Below, in pieces: positions 33,541-34,865 of a DNA stretch of 34,865 nucleotides; the first letter of the stretch is position 1; each line of letters begins with the position of its first letter. The position numbers and the translations under genes were made by a program. The stretch lies in assembly GCA_016283195.1 (NCBI GenBank), contig JAEEML010000162.1, positions 1 to 34,865 on the forward strand, given 5' to 3'. The notes under the pieces were generated by a model. That model made no database searches. It was not told the DNA's origin and saw only the letters and a list, made by a program, of their open reading frames with translations. The stretch comes from Deltaproteobacteria bacterium (GTDB lineage Bacteria > JAEEML01).

Positions 33541-34865
33541 ATGAAGAACAAACTTGCAATTCTTATGAGTGTGGCCATCACGGCGCTTTTAGCGACTGCT
33601 TGCTCTACCAGCGGCCAAATGCAGGGAACTATTCCGGCCATAGAAAAAAAGATTTCCCAAGCCCGCGAGCGCGGTTCATATCGCTGCGCCCCGCGTGAAC
33701 TGGCTATGGCCGAAGCACACCTCGAATTTATGAAATATGAGATGAAGGCCGGCGATTTCGTGCGTGCCACTACACACATGAATGAATCTTCGGCCGCTAT
33801 TGACCGGGCACTTGAAATTACCGACCCGGACAAATGCGTTGATAAGACCGTCACAATTCATCGCCCGCAAAAAACGGTGGTGGCCGATACTGATGGTGAC
33901 GGCATTTTGGATGATATTGATGTTTGCCCCGATGATCCCGAAGATCCCGATGGCTTCCAAGATGATGACGGTTGTCCCGACCTGGATAACGATGTTGATG
34001 CCATTCTCGATGAAGAGGATGCCTGCCCGATTGAAGTCGGCGTGCCCAATAAAGACCCGGCTAAACATGGTTGCCCGATTCGCGATAGCGATGGTGACGG
34101 TATGCTCGATGATGTCGATAAATGCCCGGACGATCCCGAAGATCATGATGGCTTCCAAGATGAAGACGGTTGTCCCGATCCCGATAACGATGGCGATGGC
34201 GTTTCCGATGTCAACGACAAGTGCCCGAACGATCCCGAAGACAAAGACGGCTTCAGCGATGAAGACGGCTGTCCCGATCCCGATAATGATCAAGACGGCG
34301 TGCCGGATAAAGATGATAAGTGCCCGATTGAAGCCGGCCCGGCCTCTAACCTCGGTTGCCCGATTACCGATAAAGATAACGATGGCGTACCCGATGCTAT
34401 AGATGCCTGCCCGGATGTGCCAGGTATTCCGTCACCTGTGGCTTCCAAAAATGGTTGTCCGCGGCGCGTCTTGGTTATCAAGACCAAAGATAAGATTGAA
34501 ATTAAACAGCAAATTCAGTTTGCTACCGGTAGCGCCAAGATCATCGGCAATATCTCCTTCGAGATTATCCGCCAGGTTAACGAAGTGCTGAAGGCCAACC
34601 CGGAGATCAAGGTAGTCATCGAAGGCCATACCGATAACCGTGGCAATGCTGAGTTTAACCGCAAACTCTCCGATCAGCGCGCCAATGCCATCATGAAGAA
34701 ACTGATACAAGACGGCGTTGATCCGGCGAGACTCAGTGCTATCGGTTATGGTAAGACAAAACCGATTAAGTCCAACAACACTGCCGCCGGCCGTGCTGCC
34801 AACCGCCGTGTTGAGTTCAAGATTGTGGACGAAGACGGTTCAAATGCTACCCCTCAAGATTTCCC
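33541..34865 (+). CDS. DUF4398-TSP3-OmpA outer-membrane lipoprotein (partial)
   Basis: The frame runs off the window end, so only about 441 residues are seen. The start is ATG 33541 (another in-frame ATG is at 33532). The signal ends in LLATAC, a lipobox, so this is probably a lipoprotein. A DUF4398-like helical region (about 30-95) follows. Then come several thrombospondin type 3 calcium repeats rich in D-x-D-G-D-G and C-P-x-D-P-E-D-x-D-G, each with a Cys (about 110-300). The OmpA-like peptidoglycan-binding domain begins near residue 315. It shows FATGSAKI, then GHTDNRGNAEFNRKLSDQRA and AANRRVEFKI. The peptidoglycan-contacting Asp and Arg are intact. After the domain, NATPQDFP continues and the stop is not reached. 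Confidence 0.92.
   Translation, partial: MKNKLAILMSVAITALLATACSTSGQMQGTIPAIEKKISQARERGSYRCAPRELAMAEAHLEFMKYEMKAGDFVRATTHMNESSAAIDRALEITDPDKCVDKTVTIHRPQKTVVADTDGDGILDDIDVCPDDPEDPDGFQDDDGCPDLDNDVDAILDEEDACPIEVGVPNKDPAKHGCPIRDSDGDGMLDDVDKCPDDPEDHDGFQDEDGCPDPDNDGDGVSDVNDKCPNDPEDKDGFSDEDGCPDPDNDQDGVPDKDDKCPIEAGPASNLGCPITDKDNDGVPDAIDACPDVPGIPSPVASKNGCPRRVLVIKTKDKIEIKQQIQFATGSAKIIGNISFEIIRQVNEVLKANPEIKVVIEGHTDNRGNAEFNRKLSDQRANAIMKKLIQDGVDPARLSAIGYGKTKPIKSNNTAAGRAANRRVEFKIVDEDGSNATPQDF

Noticed and set aside
33676-34293. Antisense frame rich in Ile/Val/Gly opposite the TSP3 repeats
   Set aside because: It is the reverse reading of Asp-rich repeat codons (GAT to ATC), not a gene.

Overview
The window reads as a chromosomal segment of a Gram-negative bacterium from the lineages formerly called Deltaproteobacteria (Myxococcota/Bdellovibrionota-like). 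This placement is an inference. It rests on an FHA-fused CpaF ATPase, an OmpA protein with thrombospondin type 3 calcium repeats next to a DUF4398 lipoprotein, a large Cys-rich repeat lipoprotein, many lipoproteins with clear lipoboxes, and a pilin-like head domain of the deltaproteobacterial kind. FISUMP domains, best known from Fibrobacter, occur twice. There are no insertion sequences, integrases, CRISPR arrays or phage genes. Base composition looks fairly even across the window.

Layout. 1-4482 (+): the end of a coiled-coil gene, then recA (with a SigA-type promoter and a palindromic candidate operator), an RNase Y homologue whose KH motif has decayed, an EFR1-type flavodoxin/ferredoxin protein and a pyridoxamine-phosphate-oxidase-like protein with a signal peptide. 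4547-7322 (-): clpX and an overlapping hydrolase-like lipoprotein. 7414-7580 (+): a complete tRNA-Lys(CUU) unit with promoter and intrinsic terminator, followed by a frameshifted FISUMP lipoprotein.

8259-20792 (-) is the most distinctive block: seven genes in one direction. They are a DUF2138-position lipoprotein, a DUF1175 (YfaT) protein, a very large alpha-2-macroglobulin with a GCVEQ thioester motif, a DUF2135 (YfaP) protein, then a CpaC/RcpA secretin, an FHA-CpaF ATPase and a Nif3-family protein. The first four follow the order of the enterobacterial yfaA-T-S-P cluster, without yfaQ. The secretin and ATPase are two parts of a Tad-type export machine with no pilin, TadB/C or prepilin peptidase nearby.

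20998-26535: ttcA (+), converging on and overlapping a three-FISUMP secreted protein (-); a spermidine-synthase-like lipoprotein gene broken by one base in a 9-T run; an orphan FecE-type ABC ATPase; and tyrS. 26678-32978: a zinc-ribbon membrane protein with a pilin-like head (+), then, on the minus strand, a Cys-rich lipoprotein, a multi-TM/GAF protein with a decayed kinase-like end, an outer-membrane beta-barrel protein and a LytM lipoprotein. 33190-34865 (+): the DUF4398 lipoprotein and the DUF4398-TSP3-OmpA protein, which runs off the window edge.

Taken together, about half of the genes concern the cell envelope: lipoproteins, peptidoglycan-binding or -cutting proteins and a periplasmic protease trap. 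The rest are housekeeping genes (recA, clpX, tyrS, ttcA, tRNA-Lys, rny).
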